Shown: positions 28,678 through 39,824, numbered from the stretch's first letter. The stretch is DNA of 64,000 nucleotides from Acidobacteria bacterium Mor1 (GCA_001664505.1 CP011806.1:1154400-1218399), one strand, 5' to 3'. The notes: generated from the letters alone by a model not told the origin. Made by a program: numbers and translations.

Positions 28678-29853
28678 ATGAGTTCAGAGATCGTGATCGC
28701 AGGTGCGGTGCGCACGCCGATCGGCAAGTTCGGCGGCGGACTGGCCGGTGTCGGCGCCGCGGCCCTCGGCACCCACGCGGCGAAAGCGGCCCTCTCCCGG
28801 GCCGGCATCGCCCCGGACGCCGTCGACCACACCGTGTTCGGCCACGCCCGCCAGGCGGGCTGCGGCCCCAACGGAGCGCGGCAGGTCTCGGTAGCGGCGG
28901 GAATCCCCGTCGAGCGGCCGGCGATGACGATCAACCAGGCCTGCCTCTCGGGCCTTCAGGCGGTGATGTCCGCCTGCCGGCTGATCCGCACCGGTGAGGC
29001 CGACGTGGTGCTTGCCGGAGGCATGGAGAACATGAGCCAGGTGCCTCACCTGCTGTTCATCCGGGACGGACAGCGAATGGGGCCGGCGGAGCTGATCGAC
29101 GCCATGTACCGAGACGGCTTCGACGACCCGATCAGCGGCAAGCGCATGGGCCAGACCGCCGAGACCCTGGCCGAGCGCTACTCCATCGGCCGCGACGAGC
29201 AGGACGCCTTCGCCGCCGAGAGCCAGCGCCGGGCCCAGACCGCCCGGGAGACCGGCCTGCTCGATGCCGAGATCGAACCGATCACCCTGGAGACACGCAA
29301 GGGTCCGGTCACCATCGCGCGGGACGAGCATCCCCGGGACGGGGTGACCGCCGACGGCCTGGGCAAGCTCAAGCCGGTCTTCGCCGCCGACGGCAGCGTG
29401 ACCGCCGGAAACTCCTGCGGAATCACCGACGGCGCCGCGGCGATGGTGGTGCTCTCGTCCGACGCGGCCAAACGGCTGGGCGTGCAGCCCATGGCACGCA
29501 TCGCCGGGCACCGCACCGCGGGCGTCGATCCGGCGATCATGGGCATCGGCCCAGTGCCTGCGACCCGGGAGCTGATGGAGGCGGCCGGACGCAAGATCGA
29601 GGAGGTCGACCTGATCGAGCTCAACGAGGCCTTCGCGGCCCAGGCGCTGGCCGTCGACCGGGAACTCCACTTCGACCGGGACAAGCTCAACGTCCACGGC
29701 GGAGCGATCGCCCTGGGCCACCCGATCGGCGCCAGCGGAGCCCGGATCCTGGTCACCCTGCTCCACGCCATGGAGCAACGCAGCGCCACCAGCGGCCTGG
29801 CGACCCTGTGCGTCTCCGGCGGGCTGGGCGGATCCCTGCTGGTCGAACGCTAA
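28678..29853 (+). CDS. Acetyl-CoA C-acetyltransferase / thiolase
   Basis: This 391-residue thiolase condenses or cleaves acyl-CoA units in the cytosol. The nucleophile is in NQACLSGLQAV (about Cys88), followed by GGMENMS. The C-terminal catalytic blocks are GGAIALGHPIGASGAR (His) and CVSGGLGGS (second Cys). ATG 28678 has AGAGGA upstream; the longer open frame lacks a ribosome site. It stands alone between divergent and convergent genes, so biosynthetic (acetoacetyl-CoA) versus degradative use cannot be decided. Confidence 0.92.
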   Translation: MSSEIVIAGAVRTPIGKFGGGLAGVGAAALGTHAAKAALSRAGIAPDAVDHTVFGHARQAGCGPNGARQVSVAAGIPVERPAMTINQACLSGLQAVMSACRLIRTGEADVVLAGGMENMSQVPHLLFIRDGQRMGPAELIDAMYRDGFDDPISGKRMGQTAETLAERYSIGRDEQDAFAAESQRRAQTARETGLLDAEIEPITLETRKGPVTIARDEHPRDGVTADGLGKLKPVFAADGSVTAGNSCGITDGAAAMVVLSSDAAKRLGVQPMARIAGHRTAGVDPAIMGIGPVPATRELMEAAGRKIEEVDLIELNEAFAAQALAVDRELHFDRDKLNVHGGAIALGHPIGASGARILVTLLHAMEQRSATSGLATLCVSGGLGGSLLVER

Positions 29854-29863
29854 CCCGGAAGCC

Positions 29864-30343
29864 CTAGCGGAGCTGATGCTCCTCCTCGTCCTGGCCCCAG
29901 ACCTGGACGATGTAGGTGTCGTGCACCAGGGTCACGCTGTCGTCGTCGACCAGCGGCATGAACTGGGCGGTGTCGTTCATGAAATCGACCAGCCGGGAGC
30001 GCTGGTAGGGCATCAGGAAGCGGAAGTGGCCGTTGAGGCTCTTGCCGCCCTTCATCCGCAGCCGCACCTCGATGTCCTGGCAGCCCTCCTGGGGCAGGCC
30101 GGCGACCTCGTTGTGCCCGGCCACCCGGACCGACGCGATCCGGAACTTGTTGACCAGAGAGACGTTACCCGCCGCGGCCACTGGGATGTAGCGCTCGTTG
30201 GGGTCGTTGAGCCGGTCGATCACCCGGCCGGCCAGGCCGTCGGGGCCGACCTCGGGGACGTACATCTCCCCCTCGAGGGTATGGCCGTCCTCGAGCATGA
30301 TTCCGACCGAAACGACGCGCTGCGGGATGCGAAGGATCTCCAA
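29864..30343 (-). CDS. Unrecognised 159-residue protein with an internal duplication
   Basis: I do not recognise this protein. It is soluble and lacks a signal peptide. Two halves of about 65 residues share a pattern: DGHTLEGEM...RVIDRLND...IPV...VSLVNKFRIASV (residues 19-80) and GGKSLNGHF...LVDFMND...MPLV...VTLVHDTYIVQV (residues 88-152). TTG 30343 is preferred because GGAG lies upstream; the longer frame starts inside an intergenic hairpin region. It converges with thiolase (10-base gap) and diverges from the DUF4388 gene. A small beta-rich sensor or binding domain is possible. Confidence 0.7.
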   Translation of the reverse strand: MEILRIPQRVVSVGIMLEDGHTLEGEMYVPEVGPDGLAGRVIDRLNDPNERYIPVAAAGNVSLVNKFRIASVRVAGHNEVAGLPQEGCQDIEVRLRMKGGKSLNGHFRFLMPYQRSRLVDFMNDTAQFMPLVDDDSVTLVHDTYIVQVWGQDEEEHQLR

Positions 30344-30398
30344 CGGGGCTCTCCTCTGGCGGACCTGCCGATCCGTGGCTCGGGGAGCCAAAGCTAAT

Positions 30399-30417
30399 GC
30401 CCCGGAGTTTCCGGGGC
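30399..30417. other. Seven-pair GC hairpin between divergent genes
   Basis: GCCCCGG (30399-30405), loop of five and CCGGGGC (30411-30417). It has no flanking T-tract on either strand, so it could be an operator-like palindrome or an RNA hairpin. A weak plus-strand promoter (TTGCTT, 16 bases, TAGATT at 30447-30452) follows it ahead of the DUF4388 gene. Confidence 0.35.
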
Positions 30418-30516
30418 CATGGCCTTGCTTCGCGGCCCGCGAGATTTAGATTCTCCTATGGATGGCCGCGTGCGCCTGTCGGGGATCGGTCCCGGCGGGC
30501 GGCTTCCGAGGGTTGC

Positions 30517-31830
30517 ATGCCGCTGATCGGAACCTTGTCGACGATGGCGCTGCCGGACCTGCTCCAGTGGCTGGGCCAGGCACGTCAAAGTGGGACGCTT
30601 CACGTGGAGCGTCACAAGGTGGTCAAGCGCATCCTGTTCGAGGAAGGCCGGGTCATCGGCTGCTCCTCCGATGATCCGCCCGAGAAGCTCGGCCAGTTCC
30701 TGCTTTCCCGGGGCAAGATCACCGACCAACAGCTGCGCATGAGCCTGACGGTCCAGGAGTCGGACAAGCGGCACCTGGGCACGATCCTCGTCGAGATGGG
30801 AGCACTCTCCGAAGAAGATCTCTCCTCTCACCTCGCGGCCAAAGCGGAAGAGATCATCTACAGCGTGTTCGTCTGGGAAGACGCCGTCTTCCGCTTCGAG
30901 GAAACGCTGACCGACATTCAGAACGTCTTCCCCACCAGTCTCCAGGTCGAGGACATCCTGCTGCGGGGTCTGAAACGCTGGGACGAGATGCAGCAGATCC
31001 GCGAGGTGATCCACGATCAGGGCATCGTGCTGCAGCGGAAGAGCGACCGCACGCCGCCGGAGCAGGTAGTGCGCAACCGGATGGCGCGCAAGATCTACGA
31101 AGCGATCGACGGCAAGCGGACCGTGGCCGAGATCCTGCTGCTGACCCACGGCTCCGAATACGTCGTGCTCAAGTTCTTGTTCGAACTGGTGCGCAACGGT
31201 TTCTGCGAGAACATCGGCATTCGCGAGACCCCACCGCCGTCTCCGCCGGCAACTCCGGCGGCAGAACCTGCCGCGGCCCAGCCGGAGCCCCAGGCCGAGA
31301 CGCCCGGCGCCGAAGCTCCCGAAGCGGCCGCCGGCGATACCGCCGTGGCCGTGGCTCCCCCGCCGCCGGTGGCCGCTGCCGACGCAAGCCCCGTCGGCGT
31401 CCCCGGAGAAGTCGCCCAGGCCCCGGGCGCCCAGGATGCCGAGGAGACCGAGCTGGGCTCGGCGCGGCTGCTGATGTCCAAGGGAGAGTTCGACCAGGCA
31501 TTGCAGATCCTCGACGGGCTCTACCGGGCCAGGCCCCAGGACGGCAACTTGCGCAAGCTGGTCGCCGAAGCCGAGACCGCCTTCGTCGAGAAGGCCTATC
31601 GCCACTACCTGCCGGCAGAACAGATTCCGGTGCTGACCCGGCCGATCGAAGAGCTGCAGTCGGACCAGCTGTCGCCCAGCGAGTACTTCCTGCTGAGCCG
31701 TATCGACGGCACCTGGGACATCAAGTCGATCATCCAGATCGCGCCGATCCGCGAGGTGGACGCGCTGCGCACCCTGCGCCGCATGCGCGAGGAAGGGATC
31801 ATCGAGCTGCGCAACGCCGACGGCAGCTAA
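30517..31830 (+). CDS. DUF4388 (PATAN-like) protein with proline-alanine linker
   Basis: This 437-residue cytosolic protein begins with a DUF4388 domain (residues 1-110: GTLSTMALPDLLQWLGQARQSG and LFEEGRVIGCSS), a module typical of regulatory and gliding/two-component proteins in deltaproteobacterial and acidobacterial lineages. A second winged-helix-like segment spans about residues 180-235. A Pro/Ala/Glu-rich linker (about 240-310) leads to a C-terminal helical region with TPR-like LLMSKGEFDQALQILDGLY and a final winged-helix-like domain. AGGG precedes ATG 30517. The likely role is signalling or protein scaffolding; the partner is unknown. Confidence 0.75.
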   Translation: MPLIGTLSTMALPDLLQWLGQARQSGTLHVERHKVVKRILFEEGRVIGCSSDDPPEKLGQFLLSRGKITDQQLRMSLTVQESDKRHLGTILVEMGALSEEDLSSHLAAKAEEIIYSVFVWEDAVFRFEETLTDIQNVFPTSLQVEDILLRGLKRWDEMQQIREVIHDQGIVLQRKSDRTPPEQVVRNRMARKIYEAIDGKRTVAEILLLTHGSEYVVLKFLFELVRNGFCENIGIRETPPPSPPATPAAEPAAAQPEPQAETPGAEAPEAAAGDTAVAVAPPPPVAAADASPVGVPGEVAQAPGAQDAEETELGSARLLMSKGEFDQALQILDGLYRARPQDGNLRKLVAEAETAFVEKAYRHYLPAEQIPVLTRPIEELQSDQLSPSEYFLLSRIDGTWDIKSIIQIAPIREVDALRTLRRMREEGIIELRNADGS

Positions 31831-32204
31831 CCCTCGAGCACGACCATCGCGCCGGCCACCCCCGGCTGGTGACTCAGACTGACCAGGGTCCGCCGGACCC
31901 CGAGACGCCTGGCCGCCTGCTCCGCGGCGCCGTGCAGCCTGAGGGAGGGTTCGCCGTTGGGCCCCCGGACCACCTCGATCTGGGTGAACCCGACCCCCTG
32001 CCCCCAGCCGGTCCCCAGGGCCTTCATGCAGGCCTCCTTGGCGGCGAAACGGGCGGCCAGGCTGAGGGCCCGGGCGGCGTCGCCCCCGCCAACCAGGCGC
32101 TCGTCCGGGGTGAACACCCGGCCCTCGAACCGGGCGCCGTGACGCTCCAGAACGGCGGTGAATCGGGGCAATTCCACCAGGTCGAGACCGATACCGAGGA
32201 TCAT
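31827..32204 (-). CDS. acpS: Holo-[acyl-carrier-protein] synthase
   Basis: This 125-residue phosphopantetheinyl transferase moves the 4'-phosphopantetheine of CoA to the serine of apo-ACP. The Mg-binding signatures GIGLDLVEL near the N-terminus and ARFAAKEACMKALGTG in the middle are both intact, and the length is standard. It converges with and overlaps the DUF4388 gene end by four bases. Its promoter is probably shared with minus-strand transcription from the 32205-32303 gap. Confidence 0.93.
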   Translation of the reverse strand: MILGIGLDLVELPRFTAVLERHGARFEGRVFTPDERLVGGGDAARALSLAARFAAKEACMKALGTGWGQGVGFTQIEVVRGPNGEPSLRLHGAAEQAARRLGVRRTLVSLSHQPGVAGAMVVLEG

Positions 32205-32214
32205 GGGCGAATGC

Positions 32215-32220
32215 TATACT
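32215..32220 (+). promoter_or_regulatory. -10 element ahead of the NYN-domain gene
   Basis: TATACT lies 84 bases before GTG 32304, in a gap otherwise too GC-rich for such a match. No convincing -35 is 16-18 bases upstream. Confidence 0.4.
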
Positions 32221-32269
32221 AAGGCCCGTAGACCCTTCGGCGCGAAGCACTCCAAACATCTCACCCCGA

Positions 32270-32290
32270 AGGACTTACACGCAAAGTCCT
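32270..32290 (+). other. Leader hairpin directly before the NYN gene ribosome site
   Basis: AGGACTT (32270-32276), a seven-base loop and AAGTCCT (32284-32290) form a perfect stem that ends two bases before AGGAGAA, the ribosome site of the GTG at 32304. It could modulate translation or protect the 5' end. Confidence 0.45.
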
Positions 32291-32303
32291 CCAGGAGAAC
32301 GCG

Positions 32304-33779
32304 GTGGAACAGCCGGATAAGGTGCTGCTCGACAAGCTGGGTCGGGGAGGCCTGTCCAGGGTTCTGGACGACCTGCTCGACAAGAACCGGCTGGTCCGGT
32401 TGGCCAACACCTGCGGCCTGAGCTATCCCGGCATGCGCACCCGTTCCCAGACCCGCGACCGCCTCCTCAGCGACCTCGCCGAGCGCGCCGAGAAAGAGGA
32501 CGCCACCGCCAAGGCGTTGTTCAAGGCCCTGCGCAAGGAGACCGCCGCCCAGCAGCGCAGCTGGAACCGGCTGTCCGACGAGAAGAAGGTGGCCGCCCTC
32601 GACGCCCTGGATCCGGGCCGCAGCCGCAAGCTCGGCCTGCACCTGTTCCTGCTGGCCCGGGACAACGGCGGCAACGGCCTCGATCAACGGCTCGGCGCGC
32701 TGCTCAAGGAGCCGGGTGTCTGGCCCCGGGCCCAACCTCCGGCGGCCGCAGCCAAGGAAACCGCCCAGCTCGAAAAGAAGTTCGCCGACCTGCAGAAGAA
32801 GCAGAAGGCGCAGCACACCCGGCTGACCAAGTCCCGGGACGAACAGAAGAAACTGAAGCGGGACCTGATCCAGCGCAAGGGTGAGCTGGCGGAGTCCCGC
32901 CTTCTGGTCTCACGGCTGCGGGAACAGATCGAACAGTTCAAGAAGGCTGCACCGGAGAGCGCTCCGCCCCCCGCCGCCGAGCAGATGGACAAACTGGCCA
33001 AGGCAGTGCGTTCACTGACCACCCAGCAACGCAAACTGACCCACGGCATCGAGAAACAGGCCGAGACGGTTCCGACCGCCACCCTGCCCGCAGGCTCGCT
33101 GGACCCGCTGCTCGAGGCGATCGGCGGGCTGCAGAAGGAGATGGCCGGCATGCGGCGCGACCGCCGCAAGGAGCAGAAGGACACCCGGGAGCTGCTCGAA
33201 CAGCTCGGCACCGAGCTGCGCTCGCTGAAGAAGGCGCGCCAGGCGGCGACCCGAAAGCCGCGGCCGGGCAAGGGAGACCGGGTCGGCGTCTTCGTCGATG
33301 TGCAGAACATGTACTACGGCGCCCGGCAGCTGAAGGGCAAACTCGACTTCGACGCCCTGCTCCAGGCGGCGGTGCGGGAACGCCGGCTGATCCAGGCCAA
33401 GGCCTACGTGGTCGAGTCGAAGGAAATCGATCAGTCCGGCTTCATCTCCCGGCTGCAGCAGAAGGCCTTCGAGGTGCGGCGCAAGACCTTGAAGGTCCGC
33501 TCCGACGGCTCGATGAAGGGTGACTGGGACATGGAGATGGCCCTCGAAATCCTCGATGCCGCGACGAGCCTCGACGTGGTCGTGCTGGTATCCGGCGACG
33601 GCGACTTCACCTCCCTGGTCAACCGGGTCAAGCGCATGGGCCCGCGGGTCGAGGTGATGGGCTTCCCGCGCACCACGGCCAAGTCACTGGTCGAGTCCGC
33701 CGACGACTATCAGCCGCTGGATCGCAAGTTCATGATCCGCACCCCGGCGCGGTCGAGCGAAAGCGGTTCGTCCAAGTAG
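32304..33779 (+). CDS. Coiled-coil protein with C-terminal NYN (PIN-like) nuclease domain
   Basis: This 491-residue protein has a helical N-terminus (residues 1-150), a long Lys/Glu/Gln-rich coiled coil (about 155-320) and a C-terminal NYN domain (about 330-480). The acidic active-site residues are visible in VFVDVQNMYY, KGDWDMEMALEILDAA and VSGDGDFTSLV, matching the LabA/DUF88 group of PIN-like RNases. GTG 32304 is used, with AGGAG upstream. An RNA-cleaving or RNA-binding role is likely from the family; the coiled coil suggests oligomers or a partner. It is flanked by convergent and divergent neighbours, so it forms its own unit. Confidence 0.8.
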   Translation: MEQPDKVLLDKLGRGGLSRVLDDLLDKNRLVRLANTCGLSYPGMRTRSQTRDRLLSDLAERAEKEDATAKALFKALRKETAAQQRSWNRLSDEKKVAALDALDPGRSRKLGLHLFLLARDNGGNGLDQRLGALLKEPGVWPRAQPPAAAAKETAQLEKKFADLQKKQKAQHTRLTKSRDEQKKLKRDLIQRKGELAESRLLVSRLREQIEQFKKAAPESAPPPAAEQMDKLAKAVRSLTTQQRKLTHGIEKQAETVPTATLPAGSLDPLLEAIGGLQKEMAGMRRDRRKEQKDTRELLEQLGTELRSLKKARQAATRKPRPGKGDRVGVFVDVQNMYYGARQLKGKLDFDALLQAAVRERRLIQAKAYVVESKEIDQSGFISRLQQKAFEVRRKTLKVRSDGSMKGDWDMEMALEILDAATSLDVVVLVSGDGDFTSLVNRVKRMGPRVEVMGFPRTTAKSLVESADDYQPLDRKFMIRTPARSSESGSSK

Positions 33780-33793
33780 CTACCCGGTCCGGG

Positions 33794-34519
33794 TCAGGAA
33801 TCGACGAAACCGATCTCTCCCTCGGGGGTGATCCTCAGGTAGCGGCGGTCGTCCTTCCAAAGCGGCAAGATCCAGATCTTGCCCGGCGGCGACGGCGGCT
33901 GCGCCTCCAACACCTTCTCCACGTGGAAGTGTCCGAGGATCACCGCGTCATGGTCCGCCAGGAACTCGGCGGCGTAGCTCCGCACCTGCTCCTCGGGAAA
34001 GACCTGTTTGTGGGCCAGGTTCGTCCGACGCAGCCGGGTTTCGAGGTCCTCGGCGAGCTTCAAACTGCGCCGCCGGGGCAACAACCGGAAGAGCCCCCAG
34101 AACAGAGGCGTGCGGCTGAACCAGCGCCAACGGCGATACTGCTTGTCGTCACGGTTGACCAGGTCGCCGTGAATCGCGTAGAGCCGCAGCCCGCCCTGCT
34201 CCTCGTGGATACCCTGATCCCCCGCCCCGTCGAGGGACTCTCCGATGTAGGCCGGAGCGATCCGGTAATCCCGGTTGCCCTCCACGTAGTGCACCGAGAT
34301 CCCGGCGGCCCGCAACTCGGCGAGCTTCTTCAGCACCGCGGTCTGGTGGGGCTGTTCCATCTCCCGGCGGCCGATCCAGAGGTTGAACAGGTCGCCGATC
34401 AGCACCACCCGGCGGGCGGTCTGCTTCAGAGCTTCGAGCATTGCGAGGAAATCGGGAAGATCGGGATCGTCCCGATCGAGATGGGCATCGCCGATGAAGA
34501 CGAGATCGCGGCCGGCCAT
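33794..34519 (-). CDS. LpxH-like metallophosphatase (UDP-2,3-diacylglucosamine diphosphatase family)
   Basis: This 241-residue calcineurin-type phosphoesterase has all metal motifs: FIGDAHL, GDLFNLWIG, EGNRDYR, AIHGD and GHFHVE. The GDLFNLW and GNRDY blocks favour LpxH, which releases UMP to make lipid X in lipid A synthesis at the inner-membrane surface. ATG 34519 is five bases past the tgt stop; the longer open frame overlaps tgt in another frame and is a shadow. A different UDP-lipid or phosphoester substrate cannot be excluded. Confidence 0.75.
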   Translation of the reverse strand: MAGRDLVFIGDAHLDRDDPDLPDFLAMLEALKQTARRVVLIGDLFNLWIGRREMEQPHQTAVLKKLAELRAAGISVHYVEGNRDYRIAPAYIGESLDGAGDQGIHEEQGGLRLYAIHGDLVNRDDKQYRRWRWFSRTPLFWGLFRLLPRRRSLKLAEDLETRLRRTNLAHKQVFPEEQVRSYAAEFLADHDAVILGHFHVEKVLEAQPPSPPGKIWILPLWKDDRRYLRITPEGEIGFVDS

Positions 34520-34524
34520 CGGAA

Positions 34525-36679
<2,155 letters not shown>

Positions 36680-36683
<4 letters not shown>

Positions 36684-37531
36684 GATGCGATCAGGCCGCG
36701 CAACGTCGCCAGGTTGACCCGGTCGTCTTCCAGGTCCTTGTTCTTCGGCGTCTCCAGCACCATCGGCACCTGTTCGAAGCGCGGGTCGTTGAGCAGCAGC
36801 CGGAAGGGCTCGAGGCCGAGCTCGCCCTTGCCGATGTGCTCGTGGCGGTCGCGGCGGCTTCCCAGGGGCATCTTCGAATCGTTCAGATGGAACGCCGCGA
36901 TGGAGTCGAGCCCGACGGCGCGATCGAGGGCGTCGAAGGTCTCGGCGTAGGACTCGGCGTCGCGGAACTCGTAGCCGGCGGCCAACGCGTGACAGGTGTC
37001 GAAGCAGATCCCGTAGCCGTCACGTACCGCGACCTGATCCAGGATCCCGGCGAGCTGTTCGAAGGAACAACCGAGGTTGCTGCCCTGCCCCGCGGTGATC
37101 TCGAGCAGGATCCGCGTCGGCCCCTCCGCCTGCTCCAGGGCGCGGTCGAGACCGGCAGCCGCCCGTTCGAGCCCCGCCTCGACCCCCTGCCCCACGTGGG
37201 AGCCCGGGTGCAGGACCAGACCCGGAACCCCCAGCTCGGCACAACGCCGCAACTCGACGGCCAGGGCCTCGATCGACTTGTTCCACAGCGCCTCGTCGGG
37301 CGAGGCGACGTTGATCAGGTAGCTGGCGTGGGCGATCAGCGCCTCGCCGAGGTCGGCGTCGGACACCGCCTGACGGAACGCTTCAGGTTCGCCGTCGGCG
37401 AAGGGCTTGGCCCGCCACTGGTTGTTGTTCTTGACGAAGATCTGAAGCGCCGTGGCGTCTACCGAGAGCGCCCGCTCGATGGCGCGAGGTACGCCGCCGG
37501 CGATCGACATGTGAGCTCCGAGCCTGGGCAT
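36680..37531 (-). CDS. nfo: Deoxyribonuclease IV (AP endonuclease)
   Basis: This 283-residue TIM-barrel, three-zinc enzyme incises DNA 5' of abasic sites in base excision repair. It has GAHMSIAGG at the start, LQIFVKNNNQWRAKP, the zinc ligands in LHPGSHVG, LEITAGQGSN, CFDTCHALAAGYE and HLNDSKMPLGSRRDRHEHIGKG, all intact. It is the first gene of the queuosine unit, whose start lies 72 bases from the M48 peptidase stop. Confidence 0.95.
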
Positions 37532-37603
37532 GGCCGGAAGGGTGACACAAGGCCGCCCCGGATTCCAATCGAGGGGAGAGTCGCGCCGGAGAGCCCTGCG
37601 GGG

Positions 37604-38734
37604 CTAGAACAACCAGAGGGCGGCGACCGAGGCGACCAACGCCGCCGCGGCACCGATTCCGATCCAGGGCCAGGAGATCTCACGCCCGCGGGAGAGCTCG
37701 GGGATCTCGACGGCCGCCTCGACGGGGAAATCGACCGGATCCAGCTCGGCCTTCAACACATCGTGCCCGGAAGCCCTGCGGAACACCTCGCGGTTGACCC
37801 GGGCTTCGGCCAGGTCCCGGCGGCGCCAGCGGACCGAAAGATCGAGCCGTCTCGCCCGCTCCCGGGGTGTCGGATGGGACACGGCGAGCTCGGCCAACGC
37901 GGGATCGCCCTGCTCCATGCGTTGCTCGATCCGGTTCAACAACCGCTCGACCGAGGTGACGTCGTAGTGCATCGCGCACATGGCCCGCAGCGCCAGATCG
38001 TCCGCCGCGAGTTCCCGTTCGCGTCCGTAACCGATGCGGGTCAGGTCTTCCGCAGCCCAGGCCCAGGTCAGTCCGCCGGCCGCCTCGGTATCCCGCACGA
38101 TGCCGTGGAAGCCGAGCCGCAGCAGCCGCACGGCGGCGTCGCCACCGGCCGCATGGGCCAACTCGTGCCCCAGCACGAACACCAGCTCCGCCTCGTCGTT
38201 GAGGGTGGCCAGGAGGCCCAGAGAAACCACGATGGTGCCCGAGGGCAGCGCCAGGCTGCGCACCGTCCATTCGTCGCAGACCACCACGTTGCCGTGACGC
38301 GGAGCGCCCGGGATGTGGGGAGCGACCTCCCGCAGAATCTGGTTCAGATAGGTGTCGAGACCGGGCCCGCGAACGAAGCGCCACAGATCCCGTAGCGCGG
38401 AACGGATCTCGACCTCGGTCGCCTGGACCAACGCCGGAACCGGATCGGCGATGAACTCCTCGGAGCTACGGCACTCGTCGCAGCGCTGGGCTTCCCGGTC
38501 GAGCAGCTCGTTCCCGGTAAAGGGCAGGCCGCAACCGGTGCAGGTGTAGACCCAGCACGGCGCGTGGCCGATGGTGCGCCGGCTGCCGCAACGCAGGCAG
38601 CGCCGAACAAGCTTGAAGCCGAGACTGTGTATCGACGTGGCCGGCAAGACCGACAGCGGGCCCTGGCAGCGGGGACAATCGGTTTCCTCGGGTGTGGCGG
38701 CCGGGCGCCCGCTCAGCGCTTCCGACGCTTCCAT
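37604..38734 (-). CDS. M48-type zinc metallopeptidase with N-terminal zinc ribbons and C-terminal membrane anchor
   Basis: This 376-residue protein begins with Cys pairs typical of zinc ribbons (CPRCQG, CLRCG, CTGCG and CDEC within residues 19-90). The peptidase core has VFVLGHELAHAAGGDA and an exosite Glu region typical of M48 enzymes (HtpX/Ste24/BepA group). A single hydrophobic helix (about residues 352-374) closes the protein, placing the catalytic domain in the cytosol or tail-anchored. ATG 38734 overlaps the upstream gene by 22 bases. A protein-quality-control role is plausible. Confidence 0.82.
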   Translation of the reverse strand: MEASEALSGRPAATPEETDCPRCQGPLSVLPATSIHSLGFKLVRRCLRCGSRRTIGHAPCWVYTCTGCGLPFTGNELLDREAQRCDECRSSEEFIADPVPALVQATEVEIRSALRDLWRFVRGPGLDTYLNQILREVAPHIPGAPRHGNVVVCDEWTVRSLALPSGTIVVSLGLLATLNDEAELVFVLGHELAHAAGGDAAVRLLRLGFHGIVRDTEAAGGLTWAWAAEDLTRIGYGRERELAADDLALRAMCAMHYDVTSVERLLNRIEQRMEQGDPALAELAVSHPTPRERARRLDLSVRWRRRDLAEARVNREVFRRASGHDVLKAELDPVDFPVEAAVEIPELSRGREISWPWIGIGAAAALVASVAALWLF

Positions 38735-39621
38735 ACCAACTGCCCGAGAGCGACGACCGCCAGGGCGATGAACCCGCCTGCCGGCGCCCAGATCACGAAG
38801 TCTTCCTGGAGATGCAGGGCTGCCGCGTAGCCGCCGGCACCGCCGGCGACGAACGCGAAGACGCCGAAAAGAATGTTGCCCAGGGAGCTGAGGAACCCGC
38901 GGGAGGGACCCGCCGCCGCCTTGGCAGCGGAGGCCTCGGCGCCGGCCGCGTTGCTCGCCTTGGCCTTCTTCCTGGACTTGGCCTTGGGCTCGGGAGCAGC
39001 CGGCGTGTCCCCGGCGGCATCGTCGGGCATCGGCGGAAGTTCGGGGATCTGGATGCCCAACTCCGAGGGGGTCGCCATTACCGTGCTGCTGCCGACTGCG
39101 GGAGCCGGCGGCTCGGCGGCGGATTGCTCCGGTGCGGCCGCTTTCGGGGCCTCGGGCGCGGCCGGGACCTCGGGCGCCATCGGCGGCTGCTGAACCAGCG
39201 AGGCCGGGCCCGACGGAACCGGGGCCGCCTCGACCGCCGCCTCGGCGGCCGGCTCCGCGGGAGCCGGAACTGCGGCAGCAGGGCTCGCCGGGGCCTGAGC
39301 CGCCGGGAGCTCCTCGCCCAGAGCCTCGGCCACGACGCTGTAGGACAGCACCTGGGTCGACGCTCCGTCGAAATTCAGGGCGGAATTCTCGACCTTGGGC
39401 GCCAGGGTCGGGTCGTCCAGCCCGATGGTCATCTGGACCGGAGGAGCGGCCGGGACGGCGCTCGGGGCGCTAGCCGCCCTGACGTCGACCACCTGGAAGG
39501 CGCTCCCCACCGGAACCATCGAGAACAGGGCGTTGCAGCGGCCGCACCGGGCCCGCGCCGACGACGGCGTCCCCGCGGGAGGCCGGAAGCACGTATCGCA
39601 CTTCGGACAAGCAACAATCAC
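38713..39621 (-). CDS. Zinc-ribbon (MJ0042-type) protein with Pro/Ala linker and two membrane helices
   Basis: This 302-residue protein opens with a zinc ribbon (VACPKCDTCFRPP...RCGRCNALF), the MJ0042/zf-finger type often found at the N-terminus of myxobacterial and acidobacterial proteins. A long Ala/Pro/Glu-rich region (about 60-215) leads to two hydrophobic segments near the C-terminus (FGVFAFVAGGAGGYAAALHL; APAGGFIALAVVALGQLVW) and a basic KRRKR end. GTG 39621 is chosen: it gives the usual MIVxCPKC start and has GGAG eight bases upstream. The function is unknown; it is coupled to the M48 peptidase. Confidence 0.75.
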   Translation of the reverse strand: MIVACPKCDTCFRPPAGTPSSARARCGRCNALFSMVPVGSAFQVVDVRAASAPSAVPAAPPVQMTIGLDDPTLAPKVENSALNFDGASTQVLSYSVVAEALGEELPAAQAPASPAAAVPAPAEPAAEAAVEAAPVPSGPASLVQQPPMAPEVPAAPEAPKAAAPEQSAAEPPAPAVGSSTVMATPSELGIQIPELPPMPDDAAGDTPAAPEPKAKSRKKAKASNAAGAEASAAKAAAGPSRGFLSSLGNILFGVFAFVAGGAGGYAAALHLQEDFVIWAPAGGFIALAVVALGQLVWKRRKR

Positions 39622-39776
39622 CAGACCCACTCCAATCCGGACCCTGCCGGCCCGGAAAAATTCCCAAGATGGGGTCAAAGCTAGGGTCCGCCCCCGGGAG
39701 GGTCAAGAAAGCGCCAAATGCCTGTCCCGACGGTGTTTTTCGGCGCCGCTCCGGAGGTCTTGGAACCCCCGCCCTG

Positions 39777-39785
39777 TGGTATATT
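39777..39785 (+). promoter_or_regulatory. Extended -10 promoter of the fusA2-like/asnS run
   Basis: TGG followed by TATATT (39780-39785) forms an extended -10 about 40 bases ahead of ATG 39825, in the 203-base divergent gap. TTGGAA lies nearby but with too short a spacer. Confidence 0.5.
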
Positions 39786-39824
39786 CCGGGTTTCGACTCG
39801 GTCCGGCGCGAAAGGAGCGCATTG

